Positions 18,546 through 27,908 are shown, numbered from the stretch's first letter. The stretch: DNA of 64,000 nucleotides from RCIO01 sp040880025 (GCA_040880025.1 JBBDJD010000021.1:62001-126000), one strand, 5' to 3'. Numbers and translations are program-made. The notes: generated by a model from the letters alone, not told the origin.

Positions 18546-19925
18546 ATGCCAGCGATCATTGCCGAACATGCGCTTCTGCCGGACGGTTGGGCGCGCGACG
18601 TTGCGGTCGAGATCGACGACAACGGGCGTATCGCGGCGGTGCGGCCGAATGCTCCGGCGGACGACATTGGGGGCGTAGCCGACCTGGCGCGCGTTCAGGT
18701 GCTTCTTCCGGCAGCCGCCAACCTGCACAGCCATACCTTCCAGCGCGCCATGGCAGGGCTGGCCGAGCGGCGCGGCCCGTCCGATAGCGACAGTTTCTGG
18801 ACCTGGCGCGAGACCATGTACCGCTTCCTCGATGTGCTGACGCCCGATGACATCGAGGCGATTGCCGCGCTTGCCTTCGTTGAAATGCTGGAAGCTGGCT
18901 TCTCGGCCGTCGCGGAATTCCACTACCTCCACCATCAGCCCGGCGGTGCGCCTTATGACGACCTTGGCGAACTTGCCGGCCGCATCGCCGCCGCTTCGGG
19001 AACGGCCGGAATCGGTCTGACACTGCTGCCGGTCTACTACCGTCAGGGCGGTGTCGACGGGCGCGCATTGGCCGGCGGCCAACTTCGCTTCGGCAATGAC
19101 CCCGACCGCTTCGCCGCACTGCTGGAGCGAAGCGAGGTCATCGCCTCCGTATTGCCGGCGGACACGGGCATGGGCATCGCCCCGCATTCGCTGCGCGCCG
19201 TGTCTGCGAACGATCTCGAATTGCTGAGCCGGCTGCGCCCGGATGCTCCCTTTCACATCCACGCCGCCGAGCAGGAAGCAGAGATTGCCGAAGTTGAATC
19301 TGCGTTTGGATGCCGATCGATCGAGTTCCTGCTCGACAGGTTCGATGTCGGCCCGCGCTGGTGTCTGATCCACTGCACGCACATGACCCCCGACGAGACC
19401 GCCCGCCTCGCCGGCAGCGGCGCGGTTGCGGGCCTTTGCCCGGTCACCGAGGCCAATCTCGGTGACGGCATCTTCGACGGCGCGAACTATGTGGCGGCAG
19501 GCGGGCGTCTCGGGATCGGTTCGGATTCAAACATCCGCATTACGCTCAACGAGGAATTGCGCCAGCTCGAATATTCGCAGCGCCTGCGCGACCGCGCGCG
19601 CATTGTGCTTGCTTCGTCGGGACAATCGGTCGGCCGGTCCCTTTTTGACCGCGCGCTTGGCGGCGGCGCACAGGCGCTGGGACGTGACGGCGGTGCGATC
19701 GCTGACGGCAAATGGGCCGATCTGGTTGCGCTTGTCCCGGGCGAACGTCCCGCTTTCGGCACGGATGATCTGGTCCTCGACGAATGGATATTCACTGGCG
19801 GCAGCCATGTGAGCGAGGTCTGGTCGGCAGGCCGCCATGTCGTCCGCGAAGGGCGTCATGTCTCAGCTGACACGGTCCGGGCGCGCTACCGCAAGGTTCT
19901 TGAAGCCATCGGAGGTCGGCTTTGA
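18546..19925 (+). CDS. hutF: formimidoylglutamate deiminase
   Basis: This 459-residue amidohydrolase converts N-formimino-L-glutamate to N-formyl-glutamate and ammonia, feeding HutG. Metal-binding HSH in AANLHSHTFQRAMAGL (residues about 58-73) replaces the usual HxH context. Other family marks are FHIHAAEQ, WCLIHCTHM and IGSDSNIRI. It is divergent from hutI and overlaps hutC by 4 bp. Its presence defines the five-enzyme variant of the pathway. Confidence 0.95.
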   Translation: MPAIIAEHALLPDGWARDVAVEIDDNGRIAAVRPNAPADDIGGVADLARVQVLLPAAANLHSHTFQRAMAGLAERRGPSDSDSFWTWRETMYRFLDVLTPDDIEAIAALAFVEMLEAGFSAVAEFHYLHHQPGGAPYDDLGELAGRIAAASGTAGIGLTLLPVYYRQGGVDGRALAGGQLRFGNDPDRFAALLERSEVIASVLPADTGMGIAPHSLRAVSANDLELLSRLRPDAPFHIHAAEQEAEIAEVESAFGCRSIEFLLDRFDVGPRWCLIHCTHMTPDETARLAGSGAVAGLCPVTEANLGDGIFDGANYVAAGGRLGIGSDSNIRITLNEELRQLEYSQRLRDRARIVLASSGQSVGRSLFDRALGGGAQALGRDGGAIADGKWADLVALVPGERPAFGTDDLVLDEWIFTGGSHVSEVWSAGRHVVREGRHVSADTVRARYRKVLEAIGGRL

Positions 19926-20620
19926 GCGGCCCCCGTGTTTCATGGCGCGACATTCGCGAGGAACTGATGCGCCGCATCGCGGTGCGCGAATGGCCGCCCG
20001 GCGCGCTCATTCCCGGCGAGGAGCGGTTGGCGGCCGAATTCGGCGCTTCGCGTGCGACCGTCAATCGGGCCATGCAGGATCTCGCCGCGACAGGCCTGGT
20101 GGAGCGCAAGCGCAAGTCGGGCAGCCGCGTTGCCGCAAACCCCGTGCGGGAAGCCCGCTTCGTCATACCGCTTGTGCGCGATGAGGTGGAGAAAGCCGGC
20201 GCGGCATACGGCTACAGCCTTCTCGCGCATGACAAGGTTCCCGCGCCCGAACTCATCCGCGCCAGGCTGCAGACGCCACGCGATGCCCGCTTCGTTCATC
20301 TGCGATGCCTGCACCTGGCCGACCGTCGGCCCTGGCAGTACGAGGATCGCTGGATCAGTCTCGACGCCGTGCCCTCTGCCGACGATGCCGATTTCGAAAC
20401 GGTTGGCCCCAATGAATGGCTGGTCGCCAATGCGCCGTTTTCGAACGCCGAATACGCCTTCCTTGCCGCCGCGGCGTCGCCGGAGGAAGCCGCGGCTCTC
20501 GGCCTTGCCCCGGGAACCCCCGTTTTTGTCGGCGAGCGCCTGACCTGGCTTGGGAATGCCCCGGTCACCCTCGTGCGGATGGTGCACCCGCCTTCGCACC
20601 GGGTCGTCACCCGCATCTGA
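19922..20620 (+). CDS. hutC: histidine utilisation repressor, GntR family
   Basis: This 232-residue regulator has a GntR winged helix-turn-helix (about residues 7-72, with IPGEERLAAEFGASRATVNRA) and a UTRA ligand-binding domain (about 95-228). HutC represses hut genes and is induced by urocanate. The start is TTG 19922, overlapping the hutF stop as TTGA. The next in-frame ATG would cut into the HTH domain, so TTG is preferred. The operator at 18507-18526 is its likely target. Confidence 0.92.
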   Translation: MSGPRVSWRDIREELMRRIAVREWPPGALIPGEERLAAEFGASRATVNRAMQDLAATGLVERKRKSGSRVAANPVREARFVIPLVRDEVEKAGAAYGYSLLAHDKVPAPELIRARLQTPRDARFVHLRCLHLADRRPWQYEDRWISLDAVPSADDADFETVGPNEWLVANAPFSNAEYAFLAAAASPEEAAALGLAPGTPVFVGERLTWLGNAPVTLVRMVHPPSHRVVTRI

Positions 20621-20623
20621 ACG

Positions 20624-20650
20624 AAAAAAAGGCGGCGGTTGCCCGCCGCC
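20624..20650 (-). terminator. intrinsic terminator of the trypsin-like protease gene
   Basis: Stem GGCGGCGG (20631-20638) and CCGCCGCC (20643-20650) has a 4-base loop. Read on the minus strand it is followed by seven Ts (complement of 20624-20630). It sits 30 bp past the protease stop and 3 bp past the hutC stop. It may also limit readthrough from hutC. Confidence 0.85.
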
Positions 20651-20679
20651 TGCCTGTCTGTCGCCGGATCAGCCGGCTG

Positions 20680-21711
20680 TCAGTTCATCTTGCCCTTGAG
20701 CCAGTCCGTGTAGTTGGCCAGCCGGGTATAGATGCCGTAGGCGTTGGCGTGGCCGCAGGCGGCATCCGCGTCGATCGGGCCTTCGCCCCAGCTTACCACG
20801 CCGACCTGTACGGGCTTGCCGTCGACCATGGTGAACAGCGGACCGCCGCTGTCGCCATTGCAGGCGTCGCGTGCGCCATCGGCTTCGCCGGCGCACAGCA
20901 TGTTGCCGGTCAGTGGATCGCCCATGGTTGCGGCGATCGTCTGTACGGCGTCCCCGATCGCGTCGTCGCTGTAGCGCATGCGCGATGCGTAGCCGCGGAG
21001 GATTGTCCCGATATCGCGCGAGTAGATCTCCTTGATGCCGCTGTTGCAGGCGGCGTTCGGGAACAGCTTGATGCCTGCTTCCATCAGATTGGTGGGGAAG
21101 CTTCCGTCTTCCATCCTGCCCCAGCCGATAACGGTGGCGTCGCCGCTTTCAACGTCGTCGGTCGTCATGGCGATCGCCGGGGCGGTGGCTGCCTCGGCGA
21201 GGCGCAGGAGCCCGATATCGTTGTTCAGGGTTGTCGGATCGTAGTCTTCATGCACGATCACCTCGGCCACGGCATGGCGCTTGCCTTCTGCCAGGTTGGT
21301 TGCTTCGCTCAGCACGGTGACGGTCTCCGGCGCGATCGCCTCGCCGAAATTATTAAGGCAATGCGCTGCCGTCAGCACCCATTGTGGGGCAATGAGGCTG
21401 CCCCCGCAGAATTGCGCGTTAGGCTGCGATTCGGGGCTGTCGTCGAGCCAGTCGGTGGTGAGCAGCGCAACCTGGAACGGCCATTCGCCCTTGTCGGCCT
21501 CCATGCCGCCGAACACGCGGTCGTCGGAATCCTCTGCCATTTTCGAGCGAAGCTCCGGCACCCGGCTCATTGGCGATGCTTCGGGACGCGCCCCCGCGTC
21601 CTGTGCGCCCGCCTGCGCGGTGAGCGGCAGTGACAGCAGCAGCGCCGCAAAGGACGTCGCCGCGAATTTCTTTCCGTGAATGATCGATCCCAAAGTGTCC
21701 TCCTGAGACAT
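20680..21711 (-). CDS. secreted trypsin-like serine protease (family S1)
   Basis: The 343-residue precursor has a signal peptide (FAATSFAALLLSLPLTAQA), a pro-segment, and then a trypsin fold beginning RVFGGMEADKGEWPF. The catalytic triad is visible: His in LTAAHC, Asp in NNDIGLLRL and Ser in GDSGGP. The residue six before the serine is Asp (DACNGDSGGP), which predicts cleavage after Lys/Arg. AGGAGG lies inside the first codons, so the true start may be TTG 21693. It is divergent from a second serine protease gene. Bacterial S1 trypsins are uncommon in rhizobia, so the role (nutrition, predation defence or processing of the neighbour) is open. Confidence 0.92.
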   Translation of the reverse strand: MSQEDTLGSIIHGKKFAATSFAALLLSLPLTAQAGAQDAGARPEASPMSRVPELRSKMAEDSDDRVFGGMEADKGEWPFQVALLTTDWLDDSPESQPNAQFCGGSLIAPQWVLTAAHCLNNFGEAIAPETVTVLSEATNLAEGKRHAVAEVIVHEDYDPTTLNNDIGLLRLAEAATAPAIAMTTDDVESGDATVIGWGRMEDGSFPTNLMEAGIKLFPNAACNSGIKEIYSRDIGTILRGYASRMRYSDDAIGDAVQTIAATMGDPLTGNMLCAGEADGARDACNGDSGGPLFTMVDGKPVQVGVVSWGEGPIDADAACGHANAYGIYTRLANYTDWLKGKMN

Positions 21712-21976
21712 CGGTGCGCCGCGCCGTGCGGAGATGCGCGGCCAGTCGGTTTGTCATCTAAAGCCCGTAGATGACCATACGGAAGTACTAGTTGATGCCA
21801 AAATGGGAATAATTGCGGCGCAAGGCGTGCCGCTGCCGTTCGGTGGCTGCCTTGCCCCTGCCAGCGCGCGGCGGTTGCTGCCCCATTCGCACCGCATGGA
21901 GGCGGGACCGCGACCATTATCTCGACATCATTGTCGACTGTTGTTGTGTTCCAAATGGGCTTGGGAGTGTCTGACA

Positions 21977-23026
21977 ATGAAATATCTGAGAACCGCGATA
22001 CTGGCTTCGGCAGTCTTCAGTGTCGCCTTGAACACAATGCCGGCATATGCCGCAGAGGTTTCGGCTGGCAGCGAAGGTAGCGGCGAAGCGCCGCGCGCGG
22101 CGCCGGGCGGCGCCCGTATTTCCGAGCGCGGAACGCCGGTAGCTCCGCTGGAACTAACCGACGAAGGCGTGCCGCGCGCCCTTGAACTGGACCCTGGCGA
22201 GATGGAGCGCGATCTCGGCACCGTCATCCGCAAGCAGGATGGCACGGAGAGCCGCGAGCCGGCCAGCGACGCGATGAAGCGCATGCTCAAGGGCGCGATG
22301 CGCCAAGGCGTCGATCCTTCTTTCACCCAGGACGAGGACGCCCGCCAGGTATTCGGCGAGGACGAAAGGGTGCAGATCACCGACACCAGCGGCTATCCGT
22401 TCCGCACCTTCGGCCTGCTTCAGGGCGAAAGCCCCGATGGCGGCCTGTTCAATTGTTCGGCGACGCTGATTGGTCCGCGCACGGTTCTGACAGCGGCGCA
22501 CTGCCTCTACAACCACGACACGGGCTGGCTCGACAATTTTATCTTCGCGCCCGGCCTGATCTCGATGCAGAAAGCGCCGCACGGCATCTACGAATATGAG
22601 ACGGCTTATATTTTCCAGGGCTATATCGACAATTACGAGGGCTATTACGGTTCGGTTGTTCCGTGGGACATCGCTGTGGTGGTGCTGCAACAACCGGCCG
22701 GCGAGGATCTCGGCTGGATGGCCTATGGCTATGACGATGACCTGGGCAACTTTGTCGCCAACATAATCGGCTACCCGGGCGACATGCCGCCGGGAACGAT
22801 GTGGGCGGCAAGCTGCGATGTGTCGGCCGAAAACCTGGGCGACCTATGGTTCCAATATTTGTGCGATACCTATCCGGGCTCCAGCGGCAGCTCGGTCTAC
22901 AAATACAATGGCGACACCGACGAGCGCATTGTTTACGGCGTCAACGTTGCCGAGAGCCCGACGGCCAACACGGCAGTGCGCATCAACCGGATTTATTTCG
23001 AGTGGCTGGGCGGTCTGGTCGAATAG
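21977..23026 (+). CDS. secreted serine protease, V8/glutamyl endopeptidase-like
   Basis: The 349-residue precursor has a signal peptide (MKYLRTAILASAVFSVALN, cleavage near AYA-AE). A long, acidic pro-region of about 115 residues precedes the protease domain. Triad residues are His in TVLTAAHCLYN, Asp in VPWDIAVVVL and Ser in YPGSSGSSVY. The GSSGSS form is typical of V8-like (S1B) enzymes. ATG 21977 is chosen because it opens the signal peptide; the frame is open further upstream but encodes nothing signal-like. It shares a 265-bp divergent promoter region with the trypsin-like gene. Confidence 0.88.
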   Translation: MKYLRTAILASAVFSVALNTMPAYAAEVSAGSEGSGEAPRAAPGGARISERGTPVAPLELTDEGVPRALELDPGEMERDLGTVIRKQDGTESREPASDAMKRMLKGAMRQGVDPSFTQDEDARQVFGEDERVQITDTSGYPFRTFGLLQGESPDGGLFNCSATLIGPRTVLTAAHCLYNHDTGWLDNFIFAPGLISMQKAPHGIYEYETAYIFQGYIDNYEGYYGSVVPWDIAVVVLQQPAGEDLGWMAYGYDDDLGNFVANIIGYPGDMPPGTMWAASCDVSAENLGDLWFQYLCDTYPGSSGSSVYKYNGDTDERIVYGVNVAESPTANTAVRINRIYFEWLGGLVE

Positions 23027-23046
23027 AGCCTCCCCATGGCAATGAC

Positions 23047-23076
23047 AAAACCCCGCGGTTTGCGCCGCGGGGTTTT
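23047..23076. terminator. bidirectional intrinsic terminator
   Basis: A 12-bp perfect stem, AAAACCCCGCGG (23047-23058) with CCGCGGGGTTTT (23065-23076), is followed by more Ts on the plus strand and also ends in Ts on the minus strand. It lies between the convergent V8-like protease and nitronate monooxygenase genes and should stop both transcripts. Confidence 0.93.
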
Positions 23077-23096
23077 TTGTGCCGGCTGGCCGAAAT

Positions 23097-24050
23097 CTAG
23101 GTCGCGAGACGGCTCTTCGCGGCCTCATATTCGCGCGCCAGCCGGTCCACCAGCTCGCCGGCCCCGGTCACCTCGGCAATCGCGCCGATGCCCTGGCCGC
23201 AGCCCCAGATGTGTTTCCAGGCCTTGGTCGAGCCGGAACCGAAGTCCATTTTCGAGGGGTCGGAGTCGGGCAGGTTGTCGGGGTCGAGACCCTGCGCCAT
23301 CACCGAGCCCTTGAGATAGTTGCCGTGAATGCCGGTGAAGAGGTTCGAGTAGACGATGTCGGCGGCCTTCGAATCCACGATCATCTGCTTGTAGTCGTCG
23401 ACCGCCCGCGCTTCCTTCGTCGCGATGAACGGCGAGCCGATATAGGCGAGATCGGCGCCCATCGCCTGCGCCGCCAGGATCGCACCGCCATTGGCGATTG
23501 CGCCTGACAAGAGCAGCGGCCCGTCGAACCATTGCCGGATTTCCTGGATCAGCGCGAAGGGCGACAGGGTTCCCGCATGGCCGCCCGCACCGGTGGCAAC
23601 CGCGATAAGTCCGTCCGCGCCCTTTTCGATCGCCTTGTGGGCGTGCCGGTCGTGGATGATGTCGTGCAGCACGATGCCGCCATAGGAATGCACCGCCTCA
23701 TACACCTCGGGCACGGCCCCAAGCGAGGTAATCACGATCGGCACCTTGTATTTGACGCAGCTCGCCAGGTCCTGCTGCAGCCGCCCGTTGGTCCGGTGCA
23801 CGATCTGGTTGACGGCGAACGGTGCTGCTGGCCGGTCGGGATTGGCCGCGTCATGCGCGGCAAGTTCCTCGGTGATCTGCGCCAGCCAATCGTCGAGCTG
23901 GTCTTGCGGCCGCGCGTTAAGGGCTGGGAAGGAGCCGACGATACCTGCCCTACATTGAGCCAGCACCAGAGGCGGGTGGGAAATGATGAAAAGCGGCGCG
24001 CCGACCACTGGAATACGTAGCTTGTCTTTCAAAATGCCGGGCAGCGCCAT
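23097..24050 (-). CDS. nitronate monooxygenase / 2-nitropropane dioxygenase-like flavoenzyme
   Basis: This 317-residue FMN-dependent TIM-barrel enzyme starts at ATG 24050, with GGAGGGG just upstream. Typical elements are PVVGAPLFIIS near the N-terminus, VATGAGGHAG with the likely catalytic histidine, LLLSGAIANGGAILAAQAMGAD for FMN phosphate binding, and YIGSPFIATKEA. Family members oxidise alkyl nitronates; many clade members act on other substrates or are uncharacterised. A palindrome-like site resembling the one upstream of the acyl-CoA dehydrogenase gene at 38511-38544 sits directly upstream. This hints at control by the MerR regulator and a link to acyl-CoA metabolism. Confidence 0.88.
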   Translation of the reverse strand: MALPGILKDKLRIPVVGAPLFIISHPPLVLAQCRAGIVGSFPALNARPQDQLDDWLAQITEELAAHDAANPDRPAAPFAVNQIVHRTNGRLQQDLASCVKYKVPIVITSLGAVPEVYEAVHSYGGIVLHDIIHDRHAHKAIEKGADGLIAVATGAGGHAGTLSPFALIQEIRQWFDGPLLLSGAIANGGAILAAQAMGADLAYIGSPFIATKEARAVDDYKQMIVDSKAADIVYSNLFTGIHGNYLKGSVMAQGLDPDNLPDSDPSKMDFGSGSTKAWKHIWGCGQGIGAIAEVTGAGELVDRLAREYEAAKSRLAT

Positions 24051-24073
24051 CAATCCCCTCCGTGCTGAACGCC

Positions 24074-24098
24074 TTTGACGTGTGCGTAAACGTAAACG
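24074..24098. promoter_or_regulatory. probable second site for the MerR-type regulator
   Basis: TTTGACGTGTGCGTAAACGT matches the core TTTGACGTTTACGCAAACGT at 38516-38535 in 16 of 20 positions, and AAA follows soon after in both. It is 24-48 bp upstream of the nitronate monooxygenase start on the minus strand, a normal distance for a promoter-proximal operator. Confidence 0.6.
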
Positions 24099-24247
24099 CT
24101 TCTAACAGATCGTCTGGACCGGGCAACGCGTGATTTGCGCGTGCGACGATGTCGGCACCCGGTAGCTCTGATGGACAAAAGATTGATCGAATCCGCGCCA
24201 CGGTTTATCGATTGCTCACATAAGAGGCGGCAAGCGAGGCGCAGAAT

Positions 24248-25285
24248 TTGGATTCCATCGAAAGGGCGATCAGGGACGCCCTGGCCAAGGGCGACGCCAG
24301 CGACCGCGCCTACCGCGAGAGGGTCTACCGGTCGGTCCTGGCTGCCCTCGAGCGCGCCAACAGCGCAGAAGGAAGCCTCACCCCGGAGGCCGCCGCCAAT
24401 CGCAGGAACGCGCTGAAATCGCACATCACCGCGATCGAAGAGGAGTTTATCCCGGCCGTTGCGCCGACGATTGATCCGCCGTCTGTCACACCCCAGGGCG
24501 AAGCAGCCCCCGCGCCGTCTCCGGTGGCCGAGCCCCGGATCGACCGACCGATTCGCAACGAGCCGGCGCCGCAACGCCATTTCTCAACGGACGCGGAGAT
24601 CGGCGCGACGGCCGAGGACCGTCTTTCGCCGGTGGACGAAGGCGAAGACCGCAAGCGCAGGCGGCCCTATGCGGCCATGTTCGTGGCCGTCACACTGGTC
24701 GCGGCGCTCGCCATCGGCGGCTGGTGGGCGGTCGAAACCGGCCTGTTCGGGCGGCCGGACGGGTCCGTACCCAATCCGCCTCCGCAACTGGAGGAGGAGG
24801 ATTTCGCTCCCGGACCGCCGCCGACGGGCCCGGCAAATCCCGATCCGCCGCGCGACTGGATCACCTTGTTCAGTCCGGCAGACATATCGACAGTGGTTAC
24901 GCCTTCAGGTGCTTCCGCCGAAGCGATGGAGGATGACGCGGGACCTTACCTCGCCATCCGCTCCGGCTCAGGGGGTGAGGCGGTTCTGTTCGACATCCCC
25001 GCCGATGTGCTGCAGCAGTTCGCCGGCGGTGGCGCCGTGTTCGACGTGATCGCCCGCGCCGAGGAGGGCCAGGAGACGCAGATCTCGATCACATGCAATT
25101 TCGGCGAGTTGGGCGATTGCGGCCGCAAACGCTACCTCGTCGGTTACGAGAAGGCGGACTATCTCTTCGAGATAGATCTGCCGCGCGGCTCTCCGGGTGC
25201 CGACGGAACCATTGCCATCGTCTCCGACGTGTCGAATGGCGGCCGCGCGCTTCACGTGTTCGAAATCCGGGCCGCCGCCAACTAG
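24248..25285 (+). CDS. conserved hypothetical protein with a single transmembrane anchor
   Basis: This 345-residue protein has a cytoplasmic N-terminal segment of charged helices (SIERAIRDALAKGDA, YRERVYRSVLAALERA), a proline-rich linker, one transmembrane helix at about residues 142-162 (MFVAVTLVAALAIGGWW), a second proline/acidic linker, and a C-terminal beta-rich domain of about 130 residues. I do not recognise a named family. The topology suggests an inner-membrane protein with a periplasmic sensing or binding domain. The start is TTG 24248, since no ATG precedes the conserved-looking N-terminus. Its stop shares the four bases CTAG with the convergent ligase gene. Confidence 0.75.
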   Translation: MDSIERAIRDALAKGDASDRAYRERVYRSVLAALERANSAEGSLTPEAAANRRNALKSHITAIEEEFIPAVAPTIDPPSVTPQGEAAPAPSPVAEPRIDRPIRNEPAPQRHFSTDAEIGATAEDRLSPVDEGEDRKRRRPYAAMFVAVTLVAALAIGGWWAVETGLFGRPDGSVPNPPPQLEEEDFAPGPPPTGPANPDPPRDWITLFSPADISTVVTPSGASAEAMEDDAGPYLAIRSGSGGEAVLFDIPADVLQQFAGGGAVFDVIARAEEGQETQISITCNFGELGDCGRKRYLVGYEKADYLFEIDLPRGSPGADGTIAIVSDVSNGGRALHVFEIRAAAN

Positions 25286-26898
25286 TCTGTCTGCGGCGCG
25301 CTCTCTGGCAGCATCGCGGCAAGGGTTTCCAGCCGGTCCGCCTCGCCAGCCGGCTTGTCCCATCTGAGCCGGGATATGCGCGGAAAACGCATGGCCACGC
25401 CGGATTTGTGCCGGGTCGAGCGGTTCAGCCCTTCGAACGCCACCTCCAGCACGAGGCCGTGGCCGGGCTCGGCCCGCACCGAGCGTACCGGACCGAAGCG
25501 CTCCACCGTGTTGTCGCGGACATATTTGTCGATCAGCTTCAGTTCCTCGTCGGTGAATCCGAAATAAGCCTTGCCCACCGGCACCAGTTCCGGCTTCTCG
25601 AGCGGTCCCGACCAGACGCCGAATGTGTAGTCTGAATAAAAGCTCGACCGCTTGCCGTGGCCCCGCTGCGCATACATCAGGACCGCGTCGATGAGATGCG
25701 GATCGCGTTTCCATTTGAACCATGGACCCTTCGGCCTGCCGGCGACATAAGTCGAATCCCACCGCTTGAGCATGATCCCCTCGATCACCGGGTGCGGCGG
25801 CGACATGCGCAGGTCTTCCAGGTCTCCGAAATCGCCGAACCGAACCAGCGGCGACAGGTCGAAACGCGCCGGATCGAGATTCGCGAGGAACCCGGCTAGC
25901 CTTTCCCGCCGTTCGCGAAACGGGAGAGGGCGCAGATCTTCCCCGCCCGCCCGCAACAGATCGTAGCACCGGGCAAAGGCGGGGTACTTTGCCAGCATCG
26001 TGGCCGACACCGTCTTGCGGTTGAGCCGTTGCTGCAGGTCGGAAAAGCTGCCGGTCTCGCCGGGCGGCGAACCTACCAGCAGCTCGCCGTCCAGCGTGCC
26101 GTCGAAATCGATTGCTTCCAAAAGATCCGGAAACGCGCCCGAAATGTCGTCGCCGGTGCGCGAATAAATGCGGTGCACCCCGGCCTCTCCGGTGATCTGG
26201 ATGCGGATGCCGTCCCATTTCCACTCCGCCGCGTAGTCGGCGGGATCGAGCTTGTCGCGGTCAGCTTCAGCAAGCGGGTTGGCCAGCATGACCGGCCGGA
26301 ACAGCGCTTGCGCCGCGATGCTCGGCTTGCCGGCGCTCCCCTCCAGCCAGGCGAACAGATCGCCATAGGGCGCCTCCAGCCCATGCCAGAGCTCCTCGAT
26401 CTCGGTCACCTCGACGCCACCGAAATTCGCCAGCGCCTGCTTGGCCAGCCTTGCCGAAACGCCGATGCGCAGCCCGCCGGTGACCAGCTTGATCACCGCG
26501 AAGCGTGCCGGGATATCCAGCCGGTCAAGCAGGTCTGCAAGGATCGCCGGCGCGTCAGACCGGCTGGCGGATGACAGCACGTCCACAACGGCCGACAGCG
26601 CAGGTCCGCCATCTTCCGCTTCGGCATTCGCCGGCCAGACCAGCGACAGCGTCTCCGCGAGATCGCCGACATAGTCGTAGGAATAGGCGAACAGCACCGG
26701 GTCGATGCGCGCCGCGCCCAGGTCGCGCAGCACGCCGGGCTTGACGCTGGCGAAGGAAAGGTCGCCGGCGATCGCCGCCAGCGCGTGGCCGCGATCGGGA
26801 TCGGGCGTGTCGCGGAAATAGTCCGCCATCAGCTTCAGCTTGGCGTTGCGCGACCCGGTCAGGACAAGCCGGTCGAGAAGTTCAGCAAAGCGCTGCAT
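25282..26898 (-). CDS. ATP-dependent DNA ligase of the ligase-associated repair cluster
   Basis: This 538-residue ligase has an N-terminal DNA-binding domain, the adenylation motif EWKWDGIRIQ with the nucleotide-accepting lysine (residue about 224), the motif LDGELLVG, motif V-like EGIMLKRWDSTY, and the C-terminal OB fold (WFKWKRDPHLIDAVLMYA). It seals nicks with ATP and is distinct from the NAD-dependent housekeeping LigA. It follows the MBL exonuclease gene with a 1-bp overlap (TGATG) and faces the helicase/PdeM pair. This is a recognised four-gene DNA-repair association. Confidence 0.94.
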   Translation of the reverse strand: MQRFAELLDRLVLTGSRNAKLKLMADYFRDTPDPDRGHALAAIAGDLSFASVKPGVLRDLGAARIDPVLFAYSYDYVGDLAETLSLVWPANAEAEDGGPALSAVVDVLSSASRSDAPAILADLLDRLDIPARFAVIKLVTGGLRIGVSARLAKQALANFGGVEVTEIEELWHGLEAPYGDLFAWLEGSAGKPSIAAQALFRPVMLANPLAEADRDKLDPADYAAEWKWDGIRIQITGEAGVHRIYSRTGDDISGAFPDLLEAIDFDGTLDGELLVGSPPGETGSFSDLQQRLNRKTVSATMLAKYPAFARCYDLLRAGGEDLRPLPFRERRERLAGFLANLDPARFDLSPLVRFGDFGDLEDLRMSPPHPVIEGIMLKRWDSTYVAGRPKGPWFKWKRDPHLIDAVLMYAQRGHGKRSSFYSDYTFGVWSGPLEKPELVPVGKAYFGFTDEELKLIDKYVRDNTVERFGPVRSVRAEPGHGLVLEVAFEGLNRSTRHKSGVAMRFPRISRLRWDKPAGEADRLETLAAMLPESAPQTD

Positions 26899-27908
26899 CA
26901 GTCGCCTTCATCCTCGTAGCCGACGAGATGCAGCGGGCGGGCGGCGATGCCGTTGATTTCACACCAGCGCACCAGCGCCTCCTCGCGACCATGCGTCACC
27001 CACACCTCGCCGGCCCCGGTGTCTGTGATGGTCCGCGTCAGCTCCTCCCAGTCGCCATGGTCGGAGATGATCAGCGGCAATTCCACGCCGCGCTGCCTGG
27101 CGCGCTGGCGGATGCGCATCCAGCCGGATGCAAAACTTGACACGGGGTCGGCGAAGCGACGTGCCCAGCGATCCGCGAAGGCCGAGGGCGGACCGACAAC
27201 GATCTCGCCTGCGAAATCGCTCTTGCCGCCCTTGTCGAGCGTCGCAGGTTCCAGCGGGCCGAGATCGATCCCCTGTCCCTCGTAATAGGCGCAAAGCTTC
27301 TCCAGCGCGCCGTGGATGAAGATTGGTTTTTCATAACCCCTGTCGCGCAACAGGCGGATTACGCGCTGCGCCTTGCCCAGCGCATAGGCGCCCACCAGAT
27401 GCGTCCGCTCCGGAAATGCGGCGAGCGAGGAGAGCAGCCGGTCGATTTCACCGTCAGCCTTTGGATGGTTGAAGACAGGCAGGCCGAATGTCGCCTCGGT
27501 GATGAAGGTGTCGCAGGGCACGACTTCGAAACCGGCCGCGGTCGGGTCGCCCTGCCGCTTGTAGTCGCCCGATGCGACAATCCTGATGCCGCCGGCTTCC
27601 ACCGCGATCTGCGCCGAACCGAGCACATGGCCGGCAGGATGGAAGGAGACCCGCGCATCGCCGATCGCGATCTGCCGGCCAAGGCCGATCGCCTGGCTGG
27701 TTCCGGCAAAGCCGCCGCCATAGCGCAGCTTCATGATGTCGAGCGTCTGGCGTGTGGCCAGCACGCTTTCATGCCCCGCCCGAGCATGGTCGGAATGGCC
27801 GTGGGTAATCAGCGCGCGTTTCACCGGCCGCACGGGATCGATGAAGAATTTGCCTGCCGGGCAGTAGAGCCCCTCCGGTCTTGTATGAAGTATCTGCTCG
27901 GGTCGCAT
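26898..27908 (-). CDS. ligase-associated DNA exonuclease (metallo-beta-lactamase fold)
   Basis: The protein is 336 residues from ATG 27908; the frame is open up to 27983 but the extra 25 residues are arginine-rich, and family members usually begin shortly before PEGLYCPAGKFFIDP. The metal site is HGHSDHAR. The beta-CASP-like region contains GDYKRQGDP, ITEATFG and a C-terminal ISDHGDWEEL/VTHGREEALVRW. Homologues were long misannotated as mRNA 3'-end processing factors. The expected role is trimming DNA ends before ligation by the coupled ligase. Confidence 0.9.
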   Translation of the reverse strand: MRPEQILHTRPEGLYCPAGKFFIDPVRPVKRALITHGHSDHARAGHESVLATRQTLDIMKLRYGGGFAGTSQAIGLGRQIAIGDARVSFHPAGHVLGSAQIAVEAGGIRIVASGDYKRQGDPTAAGFEVVPCDTFITEATFGLPVFNHPKADGEIDRLLSSLAAFPERTHLVGAYALGKAQRVIRLLRDRGYEKPIFIHGALEKLCAYYEGQGIDLGPLEPATLDKGGKSDFAGEIVVGPPSAFADRWARRFADPVSSFASGWMRIRQRARQRGVELPLIISDHGDWEELTRTITDTGAGEVWVTHGREEALVRWCEINGIAARPLHLVGYEDEGD

